From: Geothrix sp. 21YS21S-4
GTDB taxonomy: Bacteria > Acidobacteriota > Holophagae > Holophagales > Holophagaceae
Reading direction: 5' to 3'
Assembly (NCBI RefSeq): GCF_030845995.1
Contig: NZ_CP132719.1
Location: forward strand, 2,356,001-2,420,000
DNA length: 64,000 bases
Part shown: one piece after another, positions 52,686 through 61,722 of the stretch
How positions within the stretch are numbered: the stretch's first letter is position 1
How the letters are laid out: each line of letters opens with the position of its first letter
Translations under genes and position numbers: made by a program
The notes under the pieces: generated by a model
Told to the model about the DNA's origin: nothing
What the model saw: only the letters and a program-made list of their open reading frames with translations
The model's database searches: none

Positions 52686-53139
52686 CCGGATCCCCCACCC
52701 GGATCAGCCCACCTTCGACAATTTCAGCCCGCAGCCCGCCGCGGTGGATGAGGCCGGGCAGGATCTGGGGCTTGCCGGTCATCCGGGCCAGATCGGCGCA
52801 GGGTTCGCACAGCTCGTGGCCCCGCAGCCTCGCTTCGCCCACGGTGAACTCGCGGCCCACCAAATGGTTCAGGGCCACGCCGCGGGTGACGAGGTTCCGG
52901 CGCGTCTCCCCCGGCGCCAGCACCATCCCCAGCTCCCGCTCCAGCGCCTCGATGGCCTCCGCTTCGATCAGCGTGACCTGGCGGCTGGGCTTGGGCTTGG
53001 CCGAGAAGGTTCCCTTCCGCTCGGCGTAGCGGTCGCCCTCCAGGCCCACGCCCGCGAGGGCCACCGCCTCGTCCGTGCTCCGCATGGGCGCTTCCGCGGC
53101 GGCGGCAAGATGGATGGATTCGACGCGGCCCAGGTCCAT
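52675..53139 (-). CDS. MOSC-domain protein
   Basis: A 154-residue MOSC protein, a fold found at the C-terminus of molybdenum cofactor sulfurases and in YiiM-like proteins that handle molybdenum cofactor or N-hydroxylated substrates. The motifs GLEGDRYAERKG, RRNLVTRGVALNHLVG and GHELCEPCADLARMTG are present, the last with the conserved Cys. GGGGAGG precedes the ATG. Confidence 0.93.
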   Translation of the reverse strand: MDLGRVESIHLAAAAEAPMRSTDEAVALAGVGLEGDRYAERKGTFSAKPKPSRQVTLIEAEAIEALERELGMVLAPGETRRNLVTRGVALNHLVGREFTVGEARLRGHELCEPCADLARMTGKPQILPGLIHRGGLRAEIVEGGLIRVGDPVRA

Positions 53140-53191
53140 GGCAGCCTCCCCGGCCAGTGTCCGGAAAACGGAAGGGGAGCGCCAGGGCCCC

Positions 53192-53602
53192 TCAGTTCCG
53201 GACGAGATCCCGCCGGTCCACCAGCCGGAAGGTCCGGTCCTTCCAGCGGAGGCTGAGCGGCTCGACCTGAAGGTCGACGGGAGACACCCGGCGGGGCTTC
53301 TCCCGCCCCTGCTCCCGGGGCAGGAGGAAGGCCTGCTCGATCTCGCGGAAGCCCTCCCGGTCCTCCGGGAACATCACGTAGCGCACGAGCCAGTGGGTGA
53401 CGTCGGCGTAGACCTCGTAGCCGTAGTGGCGGCAGTCCGGATCGGCGAGACCGTGGGATTCCAGCCGGACCCAGGCCGGCGGAATCGGCTCCGCCTGGAA
53501 GGCCGGAATGGCGCCGGAGGGACGGACGCCCGGGGGCTCGACGGGCCCCTGGAAGGAAAGGGCCAACAGGCAGGCAGCGATCCAGGGCGGCATGGGAAAC
53601 AT
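53192..53602 (-). CDS. Small exported protein of unknown function
   Basis: A 136-residue protein with a signal peptide (IAACLLALSF). It continues with a Pro-rich stretch and a compact domain containing CRHYGYEVYADVTHWLVRYV, then basic strands. ATG at 53602 or 53593 are both possible; GGAGG is 12 bases before the first. The longer frame is a shadow of rocD. No family recognised. Confidence 0.62.
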   Translation of the reverse strand: MFPMPPWIAACLLALSFQGPVEPPGVRPSGAIPAFQAEPIPPAWVRLESHGLADPDCRHYGYEVYADVTHWLVRYVMFPEDREGFREIEQAFLLPREQGREKPRRVSPVDLQVEPLSLRWKDRTFRLVDRRDLVRN

Positions 53603-53688
53603 CCTCGCGCAGAGCCTCCAGGCTCCCCCGCCGCCGGCACCACGGGGCGACGGCGGCGTGAGGAGGCTGTGACTTTCGGGGCTGGATC

Positions 53689-54903
53689 TCAGCCCTGGAG
53701 GACGGCTTCGAGCTGATCCACGGCCCAGTCGATCTGCTCCTTGGTGATGACGAGGGGCGGGGCCAGGCGGATGGTATCCACGTGGGTGTCCTTGCAGAGC
53801 ATCCCGCGGTCCTTCAGCAGGTAGCAGTACTTCCGGGCGCCGCCCGCTTCCGGCTTGAGCTGGACCCCGGCCCACAGGCCGCGGACGCGCACCTCCTGGA
53901 GCTTGGACGTCTTCATGCCCTTCAGCCGGGCTTCCAGGTGCTTGCCCAGTTCGGCGGCCCTCGCCACCAGCTTCTCGTCCACCAGGACGTCGAGGGCGGC
54001 GCTGGCGACGGCGCAGGCCAACGGATTGCCGCCGTAGGTGCTGCCGTGGATCCCCGGCGTGAACACGTCCATCACCTCGTCGTTCGCCAGGAAGGCGGAG
54101 ACGGGGTAGTAGCCGCCGCTGAGGGCCTTGCCGATGGTGATTCCGTCGGGACGGATGCCCTCGTGCTCGAAGGCGAACAGCTTGCCCGTGCGCCCCAGGC
54201 CCGACTGGATCTCGTCGAGCACCAGCAGGACGTTGTTCTGGTCCGCGACCTCGCGCAGGCCCTTGAGGAAGCCCTGGGGCGGGATGACCACGCCGCCCTC
54301 GCCCTGGATGGGCTCCATGAAGATGGCGCAGGTGTTGGGGGTGATCGCCCGCTTCACCGCCTCCAGGTCGCCGTAGGGGACGATCACGAAGCCGGGCGTG
54401 AAGGGGCCGAAGCGGCTGGTGCTGTCGGGATCGGTGCTGAAGCCCACGATGGTGGTGGTCCGCCCGTGGAAGTTGCCGTCGGCCACGATGATCTCGGCGG
54501 CGCCGTACTCGATGCCCTTCTTGTCGTAGCCCCACTTCCGCATGGCCTTGAGCGCGGTCTCCACGGCCTCCGCACCGCTGTTCATCAGCAGGGCCTTGTC
54601 GAAGCCGGTGAGTTTGCACAGCTTCTCGAGCAGCGGCGGGAACTGGTCGTTGCGGAAGGCGCGGCTGGTGAGCGCGAGCGTCTTGATCTGGGCGATCATC
54701 GCCTCGCCGATCTTCGGATGGTTGTGGCCCTGGTTCACGGCGGAGTAGGCGGCCAGGAAGTCCATGTACTGCTTGCCGTCCACGTCCGTGAGGAAGACGC
54801 CTTCGCCCTTGGTGCACACCACGTCCAGCGGATGGTAGTTGTGCGCGCCGTACTGGTTCTCCTGCTGGATCAGGGCTTCGGATGTCGCGGCGAAGGTGGC
54901 CAT
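53689..54903 (-). CDS. rocD: Ornithine--oxo-acid aminotransferase
   Basis: A 404-residue class III PLP aminotransferase converting ornithine and 2-oxoglutarate to glutamate-semialdehyde and glutamate. The ornithine-specific N-terminus YGAHNYHPLDVV is present; the PLP site is DEIQSGLGRTGK (Asp230) and the Schiff-base Lys259 in ITIGKALSGG. GGAG precedes the start. It connects arginine/ornithine breakdown with proline and glutamate; no roc operon neighbours are seen. Confidence 0.95.
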   Translation of the reverse strand: MATFAATSEALIQQENQYGAHNYHPLDVVCTKGEGVFLTDVDGKQYMDFLAAYSAVNQGHNHPKIGEAMIAQIKTLALTSRAFRNDQFPPLLEKLCKLTGFDKALLMNSGAEAVETALKAMRKWGYDKKGIEYGAAEIIVADGNFHGRTTTIVGFSTDPDSTSRFGPFTPGFVIVPYGDLEAVKRAITPNTCAIFMEPIQGEGGVVIPPQGFLKGLREVADQNNVLLVLDEIQSGLGRTGKLFAFEHEGIRPDGITIGKALSGGYYPVSAFLANDEVMDVFTPGIHGSTYGGNPLACAVASAALDVLVDEKLVARAAELGKHLEARLKGMKTSKLQEVRVRGLWAGVQLKPEAGGARKYCYLLKDRGMLCKDTHVDTIRLAPPLVITKEQIDWAVDQLEAVLQG

Positions 54904-55109
54904 GGGAACTCCGGAAAAGGGTCTGGGAAGGGGCGGGCTCAGTATGGGCCCGGGAAAAGGGGATTGGCAGGTAGCCCAAGGGCTTCTTGACGAACTGTCA
55001 GGACCGAATATCCGCGTCCCGCCCCCGCCGGGCGGGGAAATCCCGCCGCTGGGCGGAGGGATGGGACAATGGGTCCATCCGCTTCTACCTTGATTCCACT
55101 GGAGATCCC

Positions 55110-55877
55110 ATGAGCGACCAACCGACTTCCCTCTACGGCGATCAGCCCCAGGCGCCCCCGCCTCCGCCCGGCCTGATGGATCAGTTGGCCGGCGTGTTCA
55201 CGGAACCCAAAGCGCTCATGCTCCGCCTCCGCCAGCGTCCCGTCTGGATCGGCGCCCTCCTCCTGGCCGTGGGAATCGGCATCGTGGCGGGGCTGATCTG
55301 GGCCTCGAAGGTGGACATGGCCGAGATGACCCGCCATCAGATGGAGCGCACCCGCGACCTCTTCCACATGAACATTCCCGACCAGGCCATGGAGGACGCC
55401 ATCTCCAAGGCCGAGGGGAAGAAACCCTGGCTGAGCGCCGTCTCCGGCGCGGTGTTCGCGATCCCCTTCGTCTACCTGGTCGTCGCCCTCATCGTGTGGG
55501 GCTTCGCCGCCATGGGCACCGAGGACGGCGAGACGTCCCCCACCTTCGGCCAGGCCTTCTCCGTCACCTGCGTCCACTACCTGGTCACCCTTCCGGCCAC
55601 CCTGCTGGCGGGGATCATCGCCCTGCTGCGCCCGGTGGGCGGACACAGCCTCCAGCAGTTGATGCCCACGGTGCTGAGCTTCTACGTCAGTCCGGAGTCG
55701 GGCTTCGTCCGTGGACTGCTGGCCCTGGTGGACCCGCTGTGGATCTTCTCCTTCGTGGTCCTGGCCCTCGGCATGCGCCACGCCCTCAAGACCAAAACCT
55801 GGGCCATCTGCGCGTGCCTGACCCTGTTCGTGGTGCTGGGCGGCGGCCTCCGCTTCGTGGGGGGCCTGTTCCAGTGA
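55110..55877 (+). CDS. Yip1-domain membrane protein
   Basis: A 255-residue protein with a Pro-rich N-terminus and five likely membrane helices beginning near residue 45 (PVWIGALLLAVGIGIVAGLI). It resembles the Yip1 protein at 42.8 kb. GGAG is five bases before the ATG. The last codon and stop overlap the GTG of the adaptor gene (GTGA), implying coupling with the MacAB-like pair. Function unknown. Confidence 0.82.
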   Translation: MSDQPTSLYGDQPQAPPPPPGLMDQLAGVFTEPKALMLRLRQRPVWIGALLLAVGIGIVAGLIWASKVDMAEMTRHQMERTRDLFHMNIPDQAMEDAISKAEGKKPWLSAVSGAVFAIPFVYLVVALIVWGFAAMGTEDGETSPTFGQAFSVTCVHYLVTLPATLLAGIIALLRPVGGHSLQQLMPTVLSFYVSPESGFVRGLLALVDPLWIFSFVVLALGMRHALKTKTWAICACLTLFVVLGGGLRFVGGLFQ

Positions 55878-57118
55878 AAGGCAACACCAAACTGCTTGTC
55901 TTCGGCGGGCTGGGCCTCGCCGCGCTGATCGCCCTCGGGCTCGCCTTCGGCGGCGCCAAGGACGACGACAGCGCGTTCTCCTGGGACGCGGTGGGCCGCG
56001 GCGATATCCGCGAGACCATCAGCGCCAGCGGCGAGGTCCGCGCCAAGACCCAGGTCAACATCGGCACGTCGGTGGCCGGCGAGATCAAGGCCATCCACGT
56101 GAAGGACGGCCAGGACGTGAAGGCGGGGGATCTCCTCGTCACCATCGACCAGGAGCGCCTGAAGCAGGCCATGGCCCAGGCCCGCGCGGCGCTCGAGGCC
56201 TCGCGCCAGGACGCCTCCCGCTTGGAGGCCGCCCGGCGGCGGGCGGAGGAGAGCTACCCGCGCTACGAATCGCTCCGCCACCAGGGGCTGATGTCCGACG
56301 AGGACTTTCTCCAGCAGAAGCTGGCCCGGGATACCGCGATCCTCGCCTCCAGCGCGGCCCGCGCCAACGTGGCCCAGAACGACGCCAACCTCAAGGGCAT
56401 GGAGGACGGCCTGTCCAAGGCCACCCTCCGGGCGCCCGTCGCCGGCCGCGTCACCAGCCTCAAAGCGGAAAAGGGGGAGACGGCCATTCCCGGGATCAGC
56501 AACCTGCCCGGCGCGGTGCTGATGATCATCTCCGACATGAGCGAGATGCAGGCGGAGATCAAGGTCAACGAGAGCGAGGTGGTGCGCACCAAGGTGGGCC
56601 AGACCGCCCAGGTCACGGTGGAATCGCTGCCCGGGAAGGTCTTCCAGGGCTCCGTCATCGAGGTCGCCACGGGCACCGAGAAGACCGGCAACGACGCCAA
56701 CCTCTACAAGGTGAAGGTCGTCCTTCAGGGCGCCCGGGAGGATCTGGAACAGCTGCGCCCGGGCATGAGCGCCCGGGCGGTCATCCTCACCCGCGAGGCC
56801 AAGAACGTCCTGCGCATTCCCCTTCAGGCGGTGCTGGAACGGGAGGGCAGCCTGGAGGAGGCCCAGAAGCGCGGCCTCCTCGCGCCCACCAGCCGCAACG
56901 TGGCCCTGGTCTTCCGAAGCGGCAAGGCGGAGGAGCGCACCGTGGACGTGGGCATCGCCAACACCCAGTTCTTCGAGCTGAAGGGCGGGCTCGCGGAGGG
57001 CGACAAGGTCCTCACCGGCCCCATCCGCAAGCTCAAGGATCTGAAGGACCGGGCCTCCGTCGCGCTCCGCTCCAAACCCGACAGCGAGCTGGCGAAGCTC
57101 AAGGACGCGAAGAAGTGA
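55874..57118 (+). CDS. MacA-like periplasmic adaptor (membrane fusion protein)
   Basis: A 414-residue HlyD/RND-type adaptor. It has an N-terminal signal anchor (residues 6-25), a lipoyl half-motif GEVRAKTQVNIGTSVAGEIKAI, a coiled-coil hairpin (about 90-190), the second lipoyl half (ATLRAPVAGRVTSLKAEKGE) and a barrel domain. It links the inner-membrane permease to an outer-membrane factor. The GTG start is inside the Yip1 stop. The order matches macA-macB, but no ATPase gene is present here. Confidence 0.92.
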   Translation: MKGNTKLLVFGGLGLAALIALGLAFGGAKDDDSAFSWDAVGRGDIRETISASGEVRAKTQVNIGTSVAGEIKAIHVKDGQDVKAGDLLVTIDQERLKQAMAQARAALEASRQDASRLEAARRRAEESYPRYESLRHQGLMSDEDFLQQKLARDTAILASSAARANVAQNDANLKGMEDGLSKATLRAPVAGRVTSLKAEKGETAIPGISNLPGAVLMIISDMSEMQAEIKVNESEVVRTKVGQTAQVTVESLPGKVFQGSVIEVATGTEKTGNDANLYKVKVVLQGAREDLEQLRPGMSARAVILTREAKNVLRIPLQAVLEREGSLEEAQKRGLLAPTSRNVALVFRSGKAEERTVDVGIANTQFFELKGGLAEGDKVLTGPIRKLKDLKDRASVALRSKPDSELAKLKDAKK

Positions 57119-58341
57119 TGGACGTCCAAGAACCCCTGGCAGCGGCCGTCCGCGCCCTCAAGGCCAACAAGCTGAGGTCGGCCCTCACCACCCTGGGCAT
57201 CATCATCGGCGTGGCTGCGGTGATCGTGGTGGTGAGCCTCGTCCAGGGCCTGAAGACCAGCGTCCTGAAGCAGGTGGAGCGCGCCGGCAGCCAGACCATC
57301 TTCATCCGGCCCGTCTTCCCCATGGACATGCCCCTGGCCGACTACATGAAGATCAAGAACAAGGACATGACCCTGGACGAGATGCGGATGCTGGCCCGGT
57401 CCGTGCCCCAGATCACGCAGGTGACGCCGCTGTTCTTCAACGGCGCGGAGGTGAAGGCCGAGGGGCGCAGCGCCACCGTCAACCAGATCATGACGGACGA
57501 GACCTACCTGGAGCTGAACAGCATCTCGCTGACGGCGGGCCGCAACTTCGTGCCGTCGGACCTGCGGCTGGGAAACAAGGTGGCCATCATCGGCCCGCGC
57601 GTCCTCGAGAAACTGGGCTTGAAGGGCAACCCCATCGGCCGGATCGTCAGCACGCCCACCCTCAGCCTGGAGGTCATCGGCGTGCTGGAGGAGCAGGGCG
57701 CGCAGCTGGGCAACGACCCGGACCAGAACATCCTCATCCCGCTCACCACGGGGATGGCCCAGCTCACCGAGGCCCAGCGGCGGCAGCTCTTCTTCCAGGC
57801 CCGGGTGGATCCGCGCCTCTCCGCCGACGACGGCGCGGAACTGGTGGAGGAATCCCTGCGCCGCATCAAGGGCCTGCGCGGCACCGAGCCCAGCGGCTTC
57901 AAGGTCTTCAGCCCCAAGCAGATCACCGGAATCATCAGCGGAATCACGGGCACCATCACCGCCGTGGCCGGCGGCATGGTCTCCATTGCGCTGCTGGTGG
58001 GCGGGATCGGGATCATGAACATCATGCTGGTGAGCGTCACGGAGCGGACCCGCGAGATCGGCATCCGCAAGGCCGTGGGCGCGAAGCGCCGGGACGTGCT
58101 GCTCCAGTTCCTGATCGAGGCCGCCTTCCTGTGCATCCTGGGCGGGGCCATCGGGGTGGGCCTCGGCTTCGTCCTCGGCGCGGCCCTGGGCAAGGCCCTG
58201 CTGGGCTCCATGGGCTCCGTCCCGCTGTGGGCCCTGATCAGCGCCTTCGCCGTGCCCGCGGGCATCGGCCTGATCTTCGGCCTCTATCCCGCGGCGAAGG
58301 CCAGCAAGCTGGATCCGATCGAGGCCCTGCGGTACGAATGA
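57118..58341 (+). CDS. MacB/FtsX-family ABC permease subunit (no ATPase domain)
   Basis: A 407-residue permease with one N-terminal membrane helix (about 22-44), a large periplasmic MacB_PCD domain (about 50-270) and three C-terminal helices with the FtsX signature VSVTERTREIGIRKAVGA. The end KASKLDPIEALRYE is typical of MacB/LolC permeases. The stop of the adaptor overlaps the start by one base (TGATG); an alternative GTG lies one codon earlier. The nucleotide-binding subunit is not encoded nearby, so it must be supplied elsewhere. Confidence 0.92.
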   Translation: MDVQEPLAAAVRALKANKLRSALTTLGIIIGVAAVIVVVSLVQGLKTSVLKQVERAGSQTIFIRPVFPMDMPLADYMKIKNKDMTLDEMRMLARSVPQITQVTPLFFNGAEVKAEGRSATVNQIMTDETYLELNSISLTAGRNFVPSDLRLGNKVAIIGPRVLEKLGLKGNPIGRIVSTPTLSLEVIGVLEEQGAQLGNDPDQNILIPLTTGMAQLTEAQRRQLFFQARVDPRLSADDGAELVEESLRRIKGLRGTEPSGFKVFSPKQITGIISGITGTITAVAGGMVSIALLVGGIGIMNIMLVSVTERTREIGIRKAVGAKRRDVLLQFLIEAAFLCILGGAIGVGLGFVLGAALGKALLGSMGSVPLWALISAFAVPAGIGLIFGLYPAAKASKLDPIEALRYE

Positions 58342-58400
58342 GGGCCGCGCGGCTCCCGCGAGGGCGCGGCTAGACTGGACCCTCCCCCTCCGGAGTCCGC

Positions 58401-59759
58401 ATGTCCAAGCTCGTCCGCATCGCCAACGGCCAGGGTTTCTGGGGCGACAGCATCGATGCGCCGGTGCGGCTGGTGGAAGCCGGCGGCATCGACTACCTGA
58501 CGCTGGACTACCTGGCGGAGGTGACGCTCTCCATCATGCAGAAGCAGCGGCGGAAGGATCCGAACCTGGGCTACGCCACGGACTTCGTGGACCTCATGCG
58601 CCGCGCCCTGCCCCAGATCAAGGCCACCGGCGTCCGCGTGGTGGCCAACGCCGGCGGGGTGAATCCCGAGGCCTGCCGCGCGGCGGTCCTGGCGGTGGCG
58701 AAGGAGCTGGGCGTCCGCGGTCTGAAGGTCGCCACGGTGACCGGGGACGACGTGCTGGCGCGGCTTCCCGAGTTCCAGGCCCAGGGGCTGAAGCTCGCCA
58801 ACATGGACACCGGCGAGGGACTGTTCGACGCGCCGCGGCGGATCCTCAGCGCCAACGTCTACCTCCAGACCCAGGCCATGGTGGAGGCGCTGGACACCGG
58901 CGCCGACATCGTCCTCACGGGCCGCTGCACGGACCCCGGCCTCACGCTGGCGCCGCTGATCCACGAGTTCAAGTGGGCGGCCCACGACTGGGACCGGCTC
59001 GCCGCCGGGACCGTGGCGGGGCACATCCTGGAGTGCGGCGCCCAGAGCACCGGCGGGAACTTCAGCCGGTGGTGGGAGGTCCCCGACCTGTGGAACGTGG
59101 GCTATCCCATCGCGGAGGTCTCCGGGGACGGCACCTTCGTCGTCACCAAGCAGCCGGACACCGGCGGGCTGGTGACGGTGGACACCGTGAGCGAGCAGCT
59201 GGTCTACGAGATGGGCGATCCGCAGAACTACATCACGCCCGACGTGGTGGCGGACTTCACGTCGATCCGCCTGGCGCAGGCGGGTCCCGACCGCGTGCGC
59301 GTCAGCGGCGTGAAGGGCCGGCCGAAGACGCCCTTCCTCAAGGTGAGCGGCGCCTACCTCAAGGGCTACAAGGCCACGGGCCAGCTGGTCCTGTCCGGTC
59401 CCCGCGCCCTGGAGAAGGCCCAGCTCTGCGCGGACCTCGTGTGGAAGCGCCTCCGCGCCGCGGGCTTCGAATTCGAGCATACGGACGCGGAATTCCTGGG
59501 CGCCAGCACCGTCCACGCGGGCATCGCGCCCGCCCCGGAGGATCCCGCCGAAATCGTGCTCCGCCTCAGCGTGAAGGATCCGGACCGGACGAAGGTGGAG
59601 CGGTTCGGGCGGGAGATCGCCCCGCTGGTCACGTCGGGTCCCGCCGGGGTGACGGGCTTCGCCGGCGGACGGCCCAAGGCCCAGGAGATCGTGGCCTACT
59701 GGCCCGCGCTCCTGCCGCGGGAGCTGGTGACGTGGCAGGTGAGCGTCGAGGAAGCCTGA
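58401..59759 (+). CDS. AtuA/DUF1446 family protein
   Basis: A 452-residue protein of the DUF1446/AtuA family, named from acyclic terpene utilisation in Pseudomonas. It begins IANGQGFWGDSIDAPV, has VANAGGVNPEACRAA and the DIVLTGRCTDPGLTLAPL core, then a GNFSRWWEVPDLWNVGYPIAE segment. The rest of the terpene-degradation cluster (carboxylase subunits) is missing, so the substrate is unknown. TAGACT at 58371-58376 is the likely -10, and GGAG precedes the ATG. Confidence 0.88.
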   Translation: MSKLVRIANGQGFWGDSIDAPVRLVEAGGIDYLTLDYLAEVTLSIMQKQRRKDPNLGYATDFVDLMRRALPQIKATGVRVVANAGGVNPEACRAAVLAVAKELGVRGLKVATVTGDDVLARLPEFQAQGLKLANMDTGEGLFDAPRRILSANVYLQTQAMVEALDTGADIVLTGRCTDPGLTLAPLIHEFKWAAHDWDRLAAGTVAGHILECGAQSTGGNFSRWWEVPDLWNVGYPIAEVSGDGTFVVTKQPDTGGLVTVDTVSEQLVYEMGDPQNYITPDVVADFTSIRLAQAGPDRVRVSGVKGRPKTPFLKVSGAYLKGYKATGQLVLSGPRALEKAQLCADLVWKRLRAAGFEFEHTDAEFLGASTVHAGIAPAPEDPAEIVLRLSVKDPDRTKVERFGREIAPLVTSGPAGVTGFAGGRPKAQEIVAYWPALLPRELVTWQVSVEEA

Positions 59760-59856
59760 GCCTCAACCGGCACGGCGCGCGCCGGGTCCTTCTCCCTGCC
59801 GGCCCTTGCGCCCGGCTTGCCCGCCGCGCACCCTTGGTCCGAGCCCCGGAGCTCCC

Positions 59857-61032
59857 ATGCGCCGTTCCGTCCTTTCCACCCTCGCCGTCCTCGCCCTGCT
59901 GGGCTGCTCCGGTTCCCACCACCACTACGGCGCGTCGGGCCACTACCTGGTGAACGCCATCGCCGTGGCGGACGTCGACGCCAACGGGCTGCCCGACATC
60001 CTGGGCGGCGTGTCGACGGACTGGAACGGGGCGGAAACCCAGGGCTACGTCTCCGTGCGTCTCCAGAGCGCCGCGGGCGCCTTCGTCCTGCCCACCCGCT
60101 TCGGCGTGGGCGCCGGTCCCGCCAACGTGACCGTGGCCGACCTCAACGGCGATGGGCGCCCCGATCTCATCGTGGCCAACGCGGCGGACCGGACCGTGAG
60201 CGTGCGGCTGGCCGACGCCGCCCATCCCGGCTCCTTCCTCGCGGCGACGGTCCTGGCGACGCCCGGACGCACGCCCCTGGACGTGGCGGTGGGCGACCTG
60301 AACGGCGACGGGCGGCCCGACCTCGTGGTCGCCGCCAGCGGCGCCAACAGCGCCCTGGTCTTCACCCAGACGGCGGCCGGCGGGTTCGATCCCCCCGTGG
60401 CCTACGCGGTGGGAGGCGATCCCCAGGCCGTCACCGTCGCGGATCTGGACGGAAACGGCCGGGCCGACGTGGCGGTGGCCACCAGCGCCAACACCGTGTC
60501 CGTCCTGCTCCAGACGGCGGCGGGGGTCTTCGCCTCCGCCGCCGACTATCCCACCGGCATCCAGCCGGTGGCCATCCGGGCGGCAGACCTCAACGGCGAC
60601 GGGAAACTGGACCTCCTCACGGCCAACTACGGCGCCGCGGTGAGCCCCGGCACGCAGGGCCTCAGCGTCCTCATCCAGGGCGCCGCCGGAACGTTCCAGG
60701 CGCCCGTCCACTACGTCACCGACTACCGCGCCGCGGCTTTGGCCGTGGGCGACCTCAACGGCGACGGGAAGCCCGACGTGGTGGTGGCCTGCGCGGGCCT
60801 ACCCGGCTTCCCCGGCGCCGTCGCGGTCTTCCTCCAGAGCTCCACCACGCCCGGCGCCCTGGGCACGGCGGGGCTCTCTTCCGGCCTCTGGGGGCCCCTG
60901 GGCGTGGCCCTGGGGGACATGGACGGCGACGGCCTGCCGGACGTGGTGGTGGCGGACGGCGACATCACCGTGCGCTACAACCGCGCCAGCGCGCCGGGCA
61001 CGTTCGGGCCTCCGAACCTCTTCTACAACTGA
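59857..61032 (+). CDS. FG-GAP/VCBS-repeat lipoprotein
   Basis: A 391-residue lipoprotein with a signal peptide ending in the lipobox ALLGC, then about seven repeats of ADLNGDGRPDLIVA type. Each repeat holds a DxDxDG-like calcium loop, and seven blades would form a beta-propeller. It is most like integrin-alpha/VCBS surface proteins; the ligand is unknown. GGAG precedes the ATG. A strong intrinsic terminator follows. Confidence 0.88.
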   Translation: MRRSVLSTLAVLALLGCSGSHHHYGASGHYLVNAIAVADVDANGLPDILGGVSTDWNGAETQGYVSVRLQSAAGAFVLPTRFGVGAGPANVTVADLNGDGRPDLIVANAADRTVSVRLADAAHPGSFLAATVLATPGRTPLDVAVGDLNGDGRPDLVVAASGANSALVFTQTAAGGFDPPVAYAVGGDPQAVTVADLDGNGRADVAVATSANTVSVLLQTAAGVFASAADYPTGIQPVAIRAADLNGDGKLDLLTANYGAAVSPGTQGLSVLIQGAAGTFQAPVHYVTDYRAAALAVGDLNGDGKPDVVVACAGLPGFPGAVAVFLQSSTTPGALGTAGLSSGLWGPLGVALGDMDGDGLPDVVVADGDITVRYNRASAPGTFGPPNLFYN

Positions 61033-61035
61033 CGC

Positions 61036-61066
61036 GAAAAGGCCCCGGAAATCCGGGGCCTTTTTC
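61036..61066. terminator. Intrinsic terminator, bidirectional
   Basis: GGCCCCGG/CCGGGGCC stem (61041-61048 with 61053-61060) flanked by an A-run and a T-run that extend the pairing. It ends both the FG-GAP and hsp20 transcripts. Confidence 0.9.
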
Positions 61067-61080
61067 GAGGGAAGCTCCGC

Positions 61081-61536
61081 TCAGCCGAGGCTGACGTTGA
61101 TCTTGCGAGGCCGGACCTCGGGGCGCTTGGGCACCATCAGGGTCAGGACGCCGTTCCTCAATTCGGCCACCACCTTCTCGCCCTCCACGTCCTCGGGGAG
61201 GGTGAAGGTCCGGCTGAAGCGGCCATGGGTGCGCTCCGCCAGGTGCAGGCGCTCGCCTTCCTGCAGCGCGCCTTCCTCGCGCTTGCCGGCGATGGTCAGG
61301 CGGGTGCCCTCGACGCTGATCTCCAGGTCGGTCTCGACGATGCCCGGGAGATCCACCTTGAACTGGTAGGCGTCGGCGCTCTCCTTCACGTCGAAGCTGG
61401 GCATGAACGCGCCGGCCGGGGCGGCGAGCTCGTAGTCGCGGAGGGGGTCCCACCGGAGCAGGCCGCGCATGAGGCGGAAGGGTTCGAGGGAGGCGGCGGT
61501 GGCGGGGTGGGAAAGGCGGGTGCGAAGTAGGGTCAT
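61081..61536 (-). CDS. Small heat-shock protein (Hsp20 family)
   Basis: A 151-residue alpha-crystallin-type chaperone that holds unfolding proteins. The crystallin domain runs from about residue 47 (PSFDVKESADAYQFKVDLPGI) to the end, with the conserved ELRNGVLTLMVPKR signature. GGAGG precedes the ATG at five bases, and a near-consensus sigma-70 promoter lies 60 bp upstream. Confidence 0.95.
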   Translation of the reverse strand: MTLLRTRLSHPATAASLEPFRLMRGLLRWDPLRDYELAAPAGAFMPSFDVKESADAYQFKVDLPGIVETDLEISVEGTRLTIAGKREEGALQEGERLHLAERTHGRFSRTFTLPEDVEGEKVVAELRNGVLTLMVPKRPEVRPRKINVSLG

Positions 61537-61595
61537 GGAATCCTCCAGGAAATGGGATTTGAGTCAGTCCGTAGATGAATTCAAATCCGAATGAA

Positions 61596-61623
61596 ATATT
61601 AGTCCATACCAATCACATGTCAA
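61596..61623 (-). promoter_or_regulatory. Near-consensus sigma-70 promoter of hsp20
   Basis: On the minus strand TTGACA (61618-61623), a 16-bp spacer and TAATAT (61596-61601) lie in an AT-rich leader. This is a close match to the housekeeping consensus and is unusually strong for this GC-rich window. Confidence 0.7.
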
Positions 61624-61722
61624 CTATCGGAAATTTTGAGATGAATGTCCTGCTTTGTGCAACCAAGAATCAATACTTCTCCGCGCCCGACGATGGGATC
61701 GGAAGACTTGGTACAGGTGCGC

